Positions 1 through 9,096 are shown, counted from the stretch's first letter. The stretch: DNA of 64,000 bases from Halalkalicoccus sp. NIPERK01 (GCF_030287405.1 NZ_JASVVV010000001.1:558001-622000); one strand, 5' to 3'. Numbers and translations are program-made. The notes: a model not told the origin generated them from the letters alone.

Positions 1-1
1 A

Positions 2-967
2 TGGGCCACCGAGCGCGCGGACGAACTGCTCGCGGAGTTCGAGGAGGCGTGGTGGGTGCCCGAGGTGCCGGGGTACGCCGACTCGCTCGACGACGCGGAC
101 ACGCCGCTGTATCACCGCCACTGGATCGGGCTGACGCCGCTGGAGATCGAACTGCCCCGCGACCGAGGGGCGCGGACGCTCGGCCTCGCCGGGGCAGACG
201 ACGGCAACGACGCGCTTGCGCTCCGCGAAACCGAGTGTTATGGGGGAGTCGGCGCGCCAGAGGGCGGACTCGACGGCGAGTGGAACCCCGGGCTGTATCA
301 TACCGGCGCGCCGGGCTGCGATCGGAACGAGTACGAGCACGCAGAGGACCATGCCGAGCGCAATATCTACACGCTCAACAGCGCGATCATGGCGGTCGCG
401 GCGGGCAACTACGGCCGACTCGCTGCCGACCAGCAGGGTCGGTTCGTCGACGCCAACGCCTCGTTGCAACTGCCCGATCCCGACGAGATGCCCGGCGCGA
501 TGCCGGAGGTCGTCCCCTCGCCCAAGTACGGGCGCTCGATCGACAAGCCGTTCACCGACCGGTTGATGGCGCTACAGGCGTGGGGCTCCTACGGGACGGT
601 CTGGCCGGTGGTTGGCCAGCGACTCGGCGTCAGGCCCGACGTGGGCCGCGGTCGACTGGAGGTCACCCCGCAGATACCCGCAGGGGAGTCGCGGATCGGC
701 GCGGAGAACGTCCGCGTGGGCGACGGCGCGGTCGATATCGAGGCGCGAGCCGGGGGTCGCGAGTACACGACGACCGTCTGCGCCGACGCGTCGCTCGATC
801 GGCTCGTCGTCGGGCATACCGTTCCGGGTGATGCCGAGGTCGTCGGCGTCACCCTCGACGGAGAGGACGCCGACTGCGAGGTGCGCGAGACTAACCGTGG
901 ACGTGAGGTCGTCGTCGAGACCGATCCCGACGGCGAGCGGACGCTGGTCGTCGAAACGCAGCAATAG
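2..967 (+). CDS. Glycogen-debranching-type glycosidase, C-terminal part (5' end outside window)
   Basis: The reading frame is open from base 2 and ends at TAG 965-967, so the gene starts before the window and only about 321 residues are visible. The segment has the look of an (alpha/alpha)6-barrel glycosidase of the amylo-alpha-1,6-glucosidase / glycogen debranching type: a glycine-rich ECYGG loop, a YHTG stretch, a SYGTVWPVVGQ motif near the barrel end, then a beta-rich tail with LEVTPQIP. Such enzymes hydrolyse alpha-glucan branch points or related oligosaccharides. The family is inferred from general pattern only; the catalytic acids cannot be assigned on this fragment. It is tail to tail with the flavodoxin gene. 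Confidence 0.6.
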   Translation, partial: WATERADELLAEFEEAWWVPEVPGYADSLDDADTPLYHRHWIGLTPLEIELPRDRGARTLGLAGADDGNDALALRETECYGGVGAPEGGLDGEWNPGLYHTGAPGCDRNEYEHAEDHAERNIYTLNSAIMAVAAGNYGRLAADQQGRFVDANASLQLPDPDEMPGAMPEVVPSPKYGRSIDKPFTDRLMALQAWGSYGTVWPVVGQRLGVRPDVGRGRLEVTPQIPAGESRIGAENVRVGDGAVDIEARAGGREYTTTVCADASLDRLVVGHTVPGDAEVVGVTLDGEDADCEVRETNRGREVVVETDPDGERTLVVETQQ

Positions 968-973
968 GGCGGC

Positions 974-1516
974 TCACTCCGATTCGAGGCGATCGAGGAA
1001 CTCCTCGGCGAACCAGGTGACGCCCTCCCAGTCGGTGTACTCGTGGTCCCGCGAGGTGTCGGTCGCGCCGCCGGCTCGTTTCGCGATCAGCCTCATGACG
1101 AGGCGTTTTATCGGCCCGTACTGGCTGTAGGCGAGCCTGCCGGGGACGATGGCCTTCACCGCCGGTTGCCAGTCGACGTCCTCCAGGAACCCGTCGAGGA
1201 GGGCACGGGCCTGCTCGCGTCCCGATTCCTCGCCCGCCGCCGAGAGGCTCACCGAGAAGAACGCCGAGGGCATCACGTCGAGTGCCGCGCGGTTCTCGAC
1301 GACGAACTCGCGTATGTAGCGCTGGTGTCGGCCCCCGTGGACGGACGCGCCGACGACCGCGCCGTCGTACTCCGCGATCGAGAACCCCTCCGGGACCCTG
1401 TCGCCACGAACCAGCGTCACGTCGTGGCCGCGCTCGCGAACCACGTCCGCGACGTGGCCGGCGACCCGTTCGGTCTGGCCCTCGCCGGTGCCGTAAACGA
1501 CGAGAACGAACGCCAC
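974..1516 (-). CDS. Flavodoxin domain protein, HemG-like
   Basis: This 180-residue protein opens with a beta strand and an FMN-phosphate loop, YGTGEGQTERVA (residues 8-19), as in flavodoxins. A second conserved stretch, GASVHGGRHQ, is characteristic of the HemG / menaquinone-dependent protoporphyrinogen IX dehydrogenase branch, which reduces quinone or oxidises the porphyrinogen using FMN. The length matches that family. It is probably cytoplasmic or loosely membrane-associated; no signal or membrane segment is visible. The neighbours do not include haem genes, so the substrate is not supported by context. A general flavodoxin role in electron transfer is the safe reading. Confidence 0.75.
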   Translation of the reverse strand: MAFVLVVYGTGEGQTERVAGHVADVVRERGHDVTLVRGDRVPEGFSIAEYDGAVVGASVHGGRHQRYIREFVVENRAALDVMPSAFFSVSLSAAGEESGREQARALLDGFLEDVDWQPAVKAIVPGRLAYSQYGPIKRLVMRLIAKRAGGATDTSRDHEYTDWEGVTWFAEEFLDRLESE

Positions 1517-1638
1517 TCACACACCCTCGCGTGGTCGGATAGGGTTCGACACGATGCCACCGGCTTCGGACGTCGGTTGCGCCATGGCCCGCGGTACGTG
1601 ACGTCCCAGCATATGTCCGTCCTCCGCGCCGGGCCCGA

Positions 1639-1941
1639 TCAGACGACGTTTCGTTCGACCTCGCTTCCCTCGCCGAACCGCTCGCTTCCCAGCGACGCAA
1701 CGTCCACGAGCGACGCCTCGCCGTCGGCGGCGAGTTCGGCGACCACTCGCCCCGTGGCCGGCGCGTGCATGAACCCGTGGCCCGAGAAGCCGACGGCGTT
1801 GATCAAACCTGGAATGATCTCCTCGATTATCGGGTGGTTATCGGGCGTCACGGCGTACAGTCCGGCCCGTCCCCGACGGATCCGCGAGTCGGGACCGAAG
1901 TACGTCGTCCACCCGGCGGCGCGGGAGAGGGCCCCCGCCGC
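1639..1941 (-). pseudogene. Remnant of an FAD-dependent amine/sarcosine oxidase (C-terminus only)
   Basis: About 95 residues match the C-terminal end of DAO-family FAD oxidoreductases (sarcosine oxidase beta, glycine oxidase): GLYAVTPDNHPIIEE followed by GFSGHGFMHAPATGR, the segment that closes over the flavin. The first two thirds of such enzymes, including the N-terminal GxGxxG dinucleotide fold, are missing. Upstream the frame runs into low-complexity arginine and glycine codons and then directly to the neighbouring gene at 2040, leaving no room for the rest. The stop codon (1639-1641) is intact. I read it as a deletion remnant. The open frame extends to 2010, but residues before about 1941 look unrelated. 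Confidence 0.75.
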
Positions 1942-2039
1942 CCACCCCACCCCATCCCGATCCCGTCTCGATACCGGTCGGGGTCGGCGGGGGCGCGAGT
2001 GAGTAACCATTTGGCGTCGGCCGCAGAAGAGTTCGAACC

Positions 2040-3008
2040 ATGGTCCGGATCCTCTCCGACGGCGACGTCGTGGCGCTGCTCGACCTCGCGGACCTCCTCG
2101 GGGTGGTCGAGGAGGCCTTCGTCAAACAGGGCCGCGGCGAGGTCGAACGCCCGGAACGCCCGCACTTTCCGGTCGGTACCGGGTTGGAATCGGACGAACC
2201 GCTCGGGACCGGGCTGACGATGCCCGCCTACGTCCACGGGGCGGAGTGCTACGCGACGAAACTCGCGAGCGTCCACCCGGGGAACCCCGATCGGGGACTC
2301 CCGACGGTCAACGCCCAGATCGCCGTCACCGACGCCCGGACGGGGAGGGCGAGGGCGTACGTGGACGGCACCCGGATAACGGGCGCACGGACCGGCTGTA
2401 TCGCCGGGCTGGCCGCCCGCGACCTCGCCGAGGACCCGCTCACGGTGGGCGTGATCGGCGCGGGCACGCAGGCGCGCTGGGGGGCCCGTGCGATCGCCGC
2501 CGGAAGCGCCCTCGAAGGGGTTCGGGTCCACTCGCCGAGCAGTTCGAGAGAACGGTGTGCGGCGGACCTCACGGAGCGAGGGATCCCGGCCGAAGCGGTC
2601 GACACCCCCGCCGAGGCCGTCGCCGGCGCCGACGTGGTCCTGACGGCGACCACGAGCGAGGAACCGGTGTTTCCGGGAGGCGCGCTCGAACCCGACGCGG
2701 TGGTGGTCGCCGTCGGGGCCTACGGCGCCGAGATGCGCGAACTGGATGGCGAAACGATCCGACGGGCGGCGGCGGTGCTGGCGGACGTCCCCGAGGAAGC
2801 GATTCGTACGGGCGACCTGCGCGACAGTGGGCTCTCGCTCGACGACCTCGTTCCCTTCGCCGACGTGTTCGAGGGTGAGTTCTCCCGGCCCGGTGGGATC
2901 ATCGTCCTCAGTAGCGTCGGTTCGGCGGTGCTCGACGCCGCGACCGCCGAATTCCTCGTCGAACGGGCGGAACGGGACGGAATCGGGGTGACCGTCGATA
3001 TCGAATGA
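2040..3008 (+). CDS. Ornithine cyclodeaminase / mu-crystallin family dehydrogenase
   Basis: The 322-residue product has the family architecture: an N-terminal substrate domain with the YATKLASVHPGN stretch (Lys74 is the usual carboxylate-binding residue), the conserved ARAYVDGTRITGARTGC region (residues 104-120), then a Rossmann fold with VGVIGAGTQA (136-145). Members use NAD(P) to deaminate amino acids or reduce ketimines: ornithine cyclodeaminase, archaeal alanine dehydrogenase, ketimine reductase. The exact substrate cannot be told from these motifs. The gene starts about 100 bp from the end of an FAD amine-oxidase remnant on the other strand; the two may once have been part of one amino-acid catabolic cluster. 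Confidence 0.85.
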   Translation: MVRILSDGDVVALLDLADLLGVVEEAFVKQGRGEVERPERPHFPVGTGLESDEPLGTGLTMPAYVHGAECYATKLASVHPGNPDRGLPTVNAQIAVTDARTGRARAYVDGTRITGARTGCIAGLAARDLAEDPLTVGVIGAGTQARWGARAIAAGSALEGVRVHSPSSSRERCAADLTERGIPAEAVDTPAEAVAGADVVLTATTSEEPVFPGGALEPDAVVVAVGAYGAEMRELDGETIRRAAAVLADVPEEAIRTGDLRDSGLSLDDLVPFADVFEGEFSRPGGIIVLSSVGSAVLDAATAEFLVERAERDGIGVTVDIE

Positions 3009-3105
3009 AGCGTGCGTATCCGGTACCCTCGGAGCTTCGTAGCTGCTGAGAACGGATATGAAACGGGCACGGTACGCCGAAAAATCGAACGATCGGACGA
3101 CTCTT

Positions 3106-3384
3106 TCAGGCGGGTCGCTCGGTGGGTTCGGTTTCCGCGTCCTTCGTCGACGGTTCGCCCTTGTAGGTGTTGATGCCGAACAGTCGGTTCATCGGGCACT
3201 TCTGGGTGAGGCCGGTCACCGTCAGGATCGCCCCGACGACGAGGCTTATCGCGATCAGGACGGGTGCGAGGGCGATCGTCCCGAGGGCTGCCGCGATTCC
3301 GACGAGCACGAGCACCGGCCCGACGATCAATCGCGCCCCTCGGTCCCAGCTACCGACGTTTTTCTCTTCCGGGTAGAATTTCAT
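3106..3384 (-). CDS. YgaP-like DUF2892 membrane protein
   Basis: This 92-residue protein starts MKFYPEEKNVGSWDRGARL, then has two close hydrophobic helices (about residues 21-62) and a conserved CPMNRLFGINT motif before an acidic tail. That layout matches the DUF2892 / YgaP transmembrane domain family, small inner-membrane proteins often associated with rhodanese or sulfur handling. No such partner is visible here. It is transcribed away from the dhaK promoter region and shares a divergent intergenic region with it. The biochemical role is unknown. Confidence 0.75.
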   Translation of the reverse strand: MKFYPEEKNVGSWDRGARLIVGPVLVLVGIAAALGTIALAPVLIAISLVVGAILTVTGLTQKCPMNRLFGINTYKGEPSTKDAETEPTERPA

Positions 3385-3685
3385 TGCTAATTCACTGCAT
3401 GAAGATTGGTCGTCTGAGAAGATAAATCCCCTTTTGTATTAACAACCATATATATTTGTTGACGTTACAAGCTCGTTTCAGTTCTTCTCATCCGGAACGG
3501 AGTACGGTCGCCACGAATCGGAGAGAGGAAGGGCCCCGGTCAGTCCGTTCGGGAGCGATAGCCGAGAACCCTGAGAGGAACGCCAGCTCGAGAGCGGTGG
3601 GCGATCGTGACCGGTGAAGCCGGCTCGAGCGAGCCGGCGCGAACGCGTAGGCTTATGCGCGGATCGGTGCATGGTAGGGGTAGGC
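3385..3685. promoter_or_regulatory. Divergent intergenic region between DUF2892 gene and dhaK
   Basis: No credible gene is present in these 300 bases. An AT-rich core at about 3421-3460 (CATATATATTTG flanked by AACAA and TTGTT) probably carries the promoter for the leftward gene and perhaps one for the rightward transcript. Closer to dhaK, 3619-3638 is a GC-rich inverted repeat with perfect 8-bp arms, GCCGGCTC and GAGCCGGC, around GAGC, 48 bp before the dhaK ATG. It could be an operator or an mRNA hairpin. Confidence 0.45.
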
Positions 3686-4693
3686 ATGAAGAAGCTGATC
3701 AACGAACCCGACGCGGTCGTCGACGAGATGCTCGACGGGATGGTCGCGGCCCACCCGGAGTACGTCCGCCGCTTGGAGGAAACGAACGTCCTCGTCCGGG
3801 CCGACGCGCCGGTCGAGGGGAAGGTGGGACTCGTCTCGGGCGGCGGGAGCGGCCACGAGCCGACCCACGCGGGGTATCTCGGCGAGGGGATGCTCGACGG
3901 CGCGGCCGCGGGCGAGGTGTTCACCTCCCCGACCGCCGACCAACTGGGGGAGATGATCGGGGCCTGCGACGGCGGCTCGGGCGTCCTCTGTATCGTCAAG
4001 AACTACGAGGGCGACGTGATGAACTTCGAGACGGCGATCGAACTCGCCGGGATGGAGGGCGATACGGACGTCGAGTACGTCATCGTCGACGACGACGTGG
4101 CCGTCGAGGACTCGCTCTATACGTCGGGCCGCCGGGGCGTCTGCGGGACGATCCTCGTCCACAAGATCGCGGGGGCCGCGGCCGCGCGCGGCGACGACCT
4201 CGCGGAGGTCAAACGCCTCGCCGAGACGGTCATCGAGCGGGTGGGGACGATGGGGATGGCGCTGACCTCCTGTACGACGCCCGAGAAGGGCGAGCCGACG
4301 TTCGACCTCCCGGAGGACGAGATCGAACTCGGGATCGGCATCCACGGCGAGCCGGGCGTCGAGCGAGCGGAGGTCATGACGGCCGACGCGGTCACCGAGC
4401 ACCTCACGGAGCGGGTACTCGACGACCTCGACCTCGCGGAGGGCGCGCGGGTCGCAACGATCGTCAACGGGATGGGGGGGACCCCGCTGATGGAGCTGTA
4501 CGTCGTGAACCGTCGGCTCCAAGAGCTGCTCGGCGAGCGCGGGTTCGAGACCCGCGAGAGCTGGGTCGGCGACTACATGACCTCGCTCGACATGGCGGGC
4601 TGTTCGGTGACGGTGCTGGAACTCGACGACGAACTCGAGGAGCTGCTCGGCGCGCCCGCTGACACCCCGGCGCTGACGGTCCGGGAGGACTGA
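3686..4693 (+). CDS. dhaK: Dihydroxyacetone kinase, DHA-binding subunit DhaK
   Basis: DhaK binds dihydroxyacetone covalently and presents it to DhaL for phosphorylation to DHAP, feeding glycerol and overflow DHA into glycolysis. The 335-residue protein shows the glycine-rich SGGGSGHEPTHAGY loop (51-64), KNYEGDVMNF (105-114) and, in GIGIHGEPG, His220, the residue expected to form the hemiaminal with DHA. I chose ATG 3686 (MKKLINEP) because this is the usual family N-terminus; the frame is open further upstream with unrelated residues. It is the first gene of a dhaK-dhaL-dhaM operon; dhaL follows after 3 bp. Confidence 0.95.
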   Translation: MKKLINEPDAVVDEMLDGMVAAHPEYVRRLEETNVLVRADAPVEGKVGLVSGGGSGHEPTHAGYLGEGMLDGAAAGEVFTSPTADQLGEMIGACDGGSGVLCIVKNYEGDVMNFETAIELAGMEGDTDVEYVIVDDDVAVEDSLYTSGRRGVCGTILVHKIAGAAAARGDDLAEVKRLAETVIERVGTMGMALTSCTTPEKGEPTFDLPEDEIELGIGIHGEPGVERAEVMTADAVTEHLTERVLDDLDLAEGARVATIVNGMGGTPLMELYVVNRRLQELLGERGFETRESWVGDYMTSLDMAGCSVTVLELDDELEELLGAPADTPALTVRED

Positions 4694-4696
4694 TCC

Positions 4697-5395
4697 GTGG
4701 ACGAGGACACCCAGCGCGAGGCGCTCGTGGCGGCGCTCGACGCGGTCGCCGATCGGATCGACCGCGAGAGGGACCATCTGACCGAACTCGACTCGGCGAT
4801 CGGGGACGCCGACCACGGCGCGAACCTCCATCGCGGATTTCAGGCCGCACTCGAGAAGAGCGATCCCGGGAGCGAGTCCGACGAGTTCGTCAAGGGGGTC
4901 GGAATGGCGCTGCTCTCGAAGGTGGGCGGCGCTTCGGGGCCGCTCTACGGCGGGTCGCTCGCGGTCGCCAGCGGCGAGTTCGAAGGGGGGATCACGACGG
5001 CGTCGTCGGTGGCGTTCGCGGAGGCCTACCTCGAGAAGGTGAAGGACCGCGGCGGGGCGAGCGTCGGCGACGCGACGATGGTCGACGCGATCACGCCCGC
5101 GGTCCACACGTACAAGCGGGCGATCGAGGTGGACGACCTCGACCCGCTGACGGCGCTCTCGAAGGCGGTCGACGCCGCCGAGCGCGGGGTTCGCTTTACG
5201 ACGCCCATTCGCGCCAACAAGGGCCGGGCCTCGTATCTGGGCTGGCGGTCGGTCGGGCATCCCGATCCGGGCGCGACGAGCACGCTCTACATCGTGGAGG
5301 AGATCTACGACGTGGCCGCGGAGTACCTCGACGGCGCCCCGGAGGGGATCGACGCGGGGGCAGAGGCGGAAACCGAGACGGAGGACGAGGAATGA
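4697..5395 (+). CDS. dhaL: Dihydroxyacetone kinase, ADP-binding subunit DhaL
   Basis: DhaL holds a tightly bound ADP that is rephosphorylated by DhaM and used to phosphorylate DHA on DhaK. The conserved metal/nucleotide motif IGDADHGANLHRG lies at residues 35-47; its aspartates would bind Mg, and LLSKVGGASGPLYG follows. At 232 residues the protein is a little longer than bacterial DhaL because of an acidic, glutamate-rich C-terminal tail. The start is GTG. It lies 3 bp after dhaK and overlaps dhaM by 4 bp, so translation is probably coupled. Absence of an ATP-dependent single-chain form supports the PEP-dependent type. Confidence 0.95.
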   Translation: MDEDTQREALVAALDAVADRIDRERDHLTELDSAIGDADHGANLHRGFQAALEKSDPGSESDEFVKGVGMALLSKVGGASGPLYGGSLAVASGEFEGGITTASSVAFAEAYLEKVKDRGGASVGDATMVDAITPAVHTYKRAIEVDDLDPLTALSKAVDAAERGVRFTTPIRANKGRASYLGWRSVGHPDPGATSTLYIVEEIYDVAAEYLDGAPEGIDAGAEAETETEDEE

Positions 5396-5775
5396 TCGGC
5401 CTCGTCGTCGTCTCACACAGCGCGCGCCTCGCCGAGGGCGTCGTCGACGTCGCGGGCGAGATGGCCGGCGACGCCACCGTCGTCGCCGCGGGCGGCACCG
5501 AGGACGGCCGACTGGGAACGAGCGTCGACCTGATCGCGGCGGCCATCGAGGAGGCGAGCGAGGGAACCGAGGGCGTCGTCGTCCTCGCCGACCTCGGGAG
5601 CGCGGTGATGAACGCCGAGATGGCGATCGAGCTCGCTGAAGTCGAGGCGGCCTTCGCGGACGCCCCGCTGGTCGAGGGGGCGGTCAACGCCGCCGTGAGC
5701 GCGACGGGTCCGAAGGCGACGCTCGATTCGATCAGGGAGTCCGCAGAGGAGGCCCGCGGGCTGTCGAAGACATGA
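5392..5775 (+). CDS. dhaM: DhaM phosphotransfer subunit (PTS EIIA-like domain)
   Basis: This 127-residue protein is the single EIIA(Man)-like domain of DhaM. The phospho-accepting histidine is His9 in VVVSHSARLAEG; VLADLGSAVMNAEMA is the other conserved patch. It passes phosphate from HPr to ADP on DhaL. Some bacterial DhaM proteins carry fused HPr and EI domains; here they are absent, so the cell must encode EI and HPr elsewhere. The ATGA overlap with dhaL fixes the start. The operon ends here and is followed tail to tail by purL. Confidence 0.92.
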   Translation: MIGLVVVSHSARLAEGVVDVAGEMAGDATVVAAGGTEDGRLGTSVDLIAAAIEEASEGTEGVVVLADLGSAVMNAEMAIELAEVEAAFADAPLVEGAVNAAVSATGPKATLDSIRESAEEARGLSKT

Positions 5776-5793
5776 GGGGGTGCCTTTCAGTTT

Positions 5794-8088
5794 TCAGTCG
5801 AGTTCGCGCGCGAGGACGCCACGCAACTCCGTGATCTCCTCGGCGGAGTAGGTGAGTGTGCCGCCATCGGTCCCGATCGTGAGCGACCGCTCGGGGATCG
5901 ACTCGCCGATCTCGGCGACCGGCGCGACCCCGTCGAAGCGCTCGCGGACGCCCTCGGGGTCGGCCGTCTCGATCACCACACGGCCCGCGCGCTCGTTGAA
6001 CAGTCGACCGAGCGCCGGCCCGCCCGAGAGGTCGACCCGCGTGCCCGCCGTACCGACCATCTCCGCCAGCGTCACGGCGAGCCCGCCGTGGCTCGCGTCG
6101 TGGACCGCGAGCGTCCCCTCGCCGTCGGCGACCACCGCGAGTGCCGCGACGAACTCGCTCGCGTTCTCGGCGGGAGCAGGGAATCGATCCGAGCCGCCGA
6201 AGCGCGCGAGCAGTTCGGAGCCCCCGAGTTCGGGGTCCGCTTCACCTGTGAGGACGGGATCGCCCACGACCAGCAGGGCACCCTCGCCCGAGAACCCCGT
6301 TGGCGGGGCGTCGTAGCCCTCGCGACTGGCGACCATCGCCAGCGTCGGCGTCGGAGGGATCGGCCCCGTCGCAGAATCGTTGTACAGCGAGACGTTCCCG
6401 CCGACGACCGGGACCGACAGCGCCGAACAGGCGTCGGCGAGCCCCGAGACGACGGCTCGAAACCCGCCGTAGACCTCGGGCTTCTCGGGATTGCCGCCGT
6501 TGAGACAGTCCACGGCGGCCAGCGGAGTCGCGCCCTTCGCCGCGAGGTTCGTCGCGTTCTCGACGGCGACCGCCCGCGCGCCCTCGTAGGGGTCGGCCGC
6601 CGTCCAGTTGGGCTCGGCGCCCGCAGAGATCGCGAGACCGGTCCCCGACTCGCGGTTCTCACCGCTCGATCCGTCGGCGGAGCCCGCCTCCCTGATGGCC
6701 AGCACGGCGGCGTCGTCGCCCGGCCCCGTCGCCGTCCGCAGGCCGACCTCGTGATCGTACTGGCGGTACACCCACTCCTTGCTCGCGGTGTTCGGACTTC
6801 CCACCACCCCCTCGAACGCCCCTTCCAGCGCGACCTCGGGCAGGTCGCGCTCGGGTTGGGAGGGTTCGACGTGCCCGAGGTCGTTCATCGGCGCGCCGTC
6901 GGCGAGAAAGTCGGGCGGGACGTCGACGACCGTCTCGCGGCCTCGCGGCTCGTCGCCGCCGTCTCGCGGCTCCGCCGCTCGACCGTCCGTGGGGCCATGC
7001 TCCACGCTACTCGGCGCCTCCGAGGCCCGCTGGGCCTCGCTTTCGTCGAACTCGCAGACGTAGTTGCCCTCCGTGACCTCGCCGATGACCGAACAGCCCA
7101 GATCGAACCGCTCGGCGACCGCCTCGACGCGCTTGACGTTTTCCGGTCGCACCTCGTAGCACATGCGTTCCTGGGACTCGGCGAGCAGGATTTCTAGTGG
7201 AGCCATGTTCGGTTCGCGCTGGTGGACGCGGTTCAGATCGATCTCGGCGCCGAAGCCGCCCTTCGCGACGAGTTCGCTCGACGCGCCGCCGAGTCCCGCC
7301 GCACCCAGATCGCGGGCGGACTCGATCAGCCCCTCCCCGACCAGCACCTCGTTGGCCTCGATCAGCAGCTTCTCGGCGTAGGGATCGCCGACCTGCACAG
7401 CGGGGCGGTCCTCCGTCTCCGCGTCCTCCGCGAGGTCCTCGCTCGCGAAGCTCGCGCCGCCCAGCCCGTCCCGGCCGGTAGCGTTGCCGACGAGCACGAG
7501 TTTGTTGCCCGCCTGCTGGGCTTTCGCCGTGACGAGGCGCTCCTCGGAGAGCAGACCCACGCAGGCGACGTTCACCAGCGGGTTGCCCTCGTAGCCGGGG
7601 TGAAAGGCGAGGTTCCCTCCGACCGTGGGAACGCCGATCGCGTTGCCGTAGTCGGCGATTCCTTCGACGACTCCTTCTAGAAGGTATCGCGTGTGCTCGC
7701 GGTCGAACCCCCCGAAGTACAGCGAGTCGGTGAGCGCGATGGGGTACGCCCCCATCGAGAGGGTGTCTCGCACTATCCCCCCGATCCCCGTCGCCGCCCC
7801 GTCGTAGGGGTCGACGTAGGAGGGGTGGTTGTGGCTCTCGATTCCGAGGGTGATGTACGTCTCGCTGTTCCTGCCGTCGGGGTCGGGAAGCGCGACGACC
7901 GCGGCGTCGTCGCCCGGCCCGACGACCACCTGTGCGCCCTCGCTGTCGAACGCGCCCAGGAGCGGGCGCGAGGAACGATACGCGCAGTGCTCGCTCCAGA
8001 GGTTCTCGAACAGCGCGGCCTCCGCTCGCGTGGGTTCGCGCCCGAGTTCGGCGGTGATGATCTCGCGGTCCGAGTCGGACAGACTCAT
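5794..8088 (-). CDS. purL: Phosphoribosylformylglycinamidine synthase II (PurL, small form)
   Basis: PurL converts FGAR, ATP and ammonia (delivered by PurQ) to FGAM in purine synthesis. The 764-residue length fits the small PurL that works with separate PurS and PurQ. The N-terminal [17 protein letters not shown] contains the expected catalytic His (about residue 33) and GPGDDAAV marks the first AIR-synthase-like ATP site; a second AIRS half follows with TGPGDDAAV near residue 455. Between the halves is a charged, glycine-rich insertion (about residues 355-390), a common haloarchaeal elaboration. purS and purQ are not in the window. It is divergent from the cas operon. Confidence 0.95.
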   Translation of the reverse strand: MSLSDSDREIITAELGREPTRAEAALFENLWSEHCAYRSSRPLLGAFDSEGAQVVVGPGDDAAVVALPDPDGRNSETYITLGIESHNHPSYVDPYDGAATGIGGIVRDTLSMGAYPIALTDSLYFGGFDREHTRYLLEGVVEGIADYGNAIGVPTVGGNLAFHPGYEGNPLVNVACVGLLSEERLVTAKAQQAGNKLVLVGNATGRDGLGGASFASEDLAEDAETEDRPAVQVGDPYAEKLLIEANEVLVGEGLIESARDLGAAGLGGASSELVAKGGFGAEIDLNRVHQREPNMAPLEILLAESQERMCYEVRPENVKRVEAVAERFDLGCSVIGEVTEGNYVCEFDESEAQRASEAPSSVEHGPTDGRAAEPRDGGDEPRGRETVVDVPPDFLADGAPMNDLGHVEPSQPERDLPEVALEGAFEGVVGSPNTASKEWVYRQYDHEVGLRTATGPGDDAAVLAIREAGSADGSSGENRESGTGLAISAGAEPNWTAADPYEGARAVAVENATNLAAKGATPLAAVDCLNGGNPEKPEVYGGFRAVVSGLADACSALSVPVVGGNVSLYNDSATGPIPPTPTLAMVASREGYDAPPTGFSGEGALLVVGDPVLTGEADPELGGSELLARFGGSDRFPAPAENASEFVAALAVVADGEGTLAVHDASHGGLAVTLAEMVGTAGTRVDLSGGPALGRLFNERAGRVVIETADPEGVRERFDGVAPVAEIGESIPERSLTIGTDGGTLTYSAEEITELRGVLARELD

Positions 8089-8283
8089 TCACTCTCGTGT
8101 TCAGTCGAGGGCGATAAATCGCTTTCCATGTGCACGATCGTGCTTCCCTTGACGGACGAACGCACGCAAAGCCAACACCCCCGAATCTGTTTCACTTTCG
8201 GCCTGCACCCCGAGGATTTTTTACATGCCTCTCGGAACGACAGGTTACACCATGCGACTTGCAAACAGGGGTGATCGAGGCCG
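8089..8283 (+). promoter_or_regulatory. Divergent purL / cas operon promoter region
   Basis: This stretch separates purL (minus) from cas6 (plus). A T-rich box, GATTTTTTACA at 8214-8224, is the best TATA candidate for the cas operon and would place transcription start near 8245-8250. An ATG at 8252 opens a 13-codon frame that ends inside the start of cas6. I see no gene here and no convincing CRISPR repeat copy. Confidence 0.45.
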
Positions 8284-9096
8284 GTGCGCGTGATGGCCCA
8301 CCTCTCGGCGCGGGCCGATACGGCCTACGACAACGCGTATCACCACAAGCTTCGCGGGCGGCTGTGGGGGGCGCTTTCCGGCACCGAGTACGACGAGCGC
8401 CACGACGCGAACGAGCCGCCGGGGTTTGCCTACTCGAATCCGTTCCCGCCGCGGGACATGCGAGCGGGCGACGAGCGCAAACTCCTCGTGGCCGCGCCCG
8501 AGGAACCGCTGCTCACGCACGTCGTTCGCGACCTGCAGACAGAGCGCGAACTGAACATCGGGGAGATGCCGTTCCGCGTCGAGGACATGAGCGCCTTTTC
8601 GCCCGACGTGGGCGAGCCCGGTACCAGGGGGACGCTCGAAACCGGCACCGGACTCTTGGTTCGGATCCCGCCGTGGCGATGCGACGAGTACGGGATCGAC
8701 CATCCCGGCGGCGACACGGCGGTGTTCTGGCGGCCCGAGCACACCACCGAGCCGCTTTTGAACCAGCTTGAGGCGAATCTCGACAAGAAACACGGGCTGT
8801 TTTGTCCAGAATATCTTCCGGGGCCGAGCGACGTGGAGGGTGAGTTGTTCGATTCGTACGAACTGATAAAGACGTTCGCGGTGCCCGTGCAGGTGACCGA
8901 GCGCGAGACGAGGACCTACGTGCTGAGCAAGTGGCGCTTCGGCTATACGGTTCGGGACGACGACCACCGGCGGCACCTGAACCTCGCGCTCGACTGTGGG
9001 CTGGGCGAGCGCAACTCGCTCGGGTTCGGGTTCGTGAACGTCGTCGAAAAACAGGGGCCGTTCGGCGAGCCCGCTCCGGAGGTACACGGCAGATGA
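8284..9096 (+). CDS. cas6: Cas6, CRISPR pre-crRNA endoribonuclease (type I-B)
   Basis: Cas6 cuts the repeat RNA to leave an 8-nt 5' handle, here GUUGAAGU for most crRNAs. The 270-residue protein has the haloarchaeal N-terminal signature AYDNAYHHKLRGRLW (residues 14-28), with His20 and His21 as candidate catalytic histidines, and the Cas6 glycine-rich loop GLGERNSLGFGFVN near the C-terminus (from about 239). The GTG at 8284 gives an N-terminus (VRVMAHLSARAD) like related proteins; ATG 8293 is the alternative. It is the first gene of the cas operon and overlaps cas8b. Confidence 0.93.
   Translation: MRVMAHLSARADTAYDNAYHHKLRGRLWGALSGTEYDERHDANEPPGFAYSNPFPPRDMRAGDERKLLVAAPEEPLLTHVVRDLQTERELNIGEMPFRVEDMSAFSPDVGEPGTRGTLETGTGLLVRIPPWRCDEYGIDHPGGDTAVFWRPEHTTEPLLNQLEANLDKKHGLFCPEYLPGPSDVEGELFDSYELIKTFAVPVQVTERETRTYVLSKWRFGYTVRDDDHRRHLNLALDCGLGERNSLGFGFVNVVEKQGPFGEPAPEVHGR

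Noticed and set aside
572-964. Long open frames antisense to the glycosidase and to other genes such as fumC, gatE and dhaK.
   Set aside because: High-GC haloarchaeal genes produce long antisense frames; compositions are arginine- or serine-rich and not protein-like.
8150-8215. Repeat-like words upstream of cas6 (GGACGAACG, GTTTCACTTTC) as a possible mini-array or CreA-type RNA.
   Set aside because: Only 6-8 base matches without spacing or the 3' GTTGAAG element; expected by chance.
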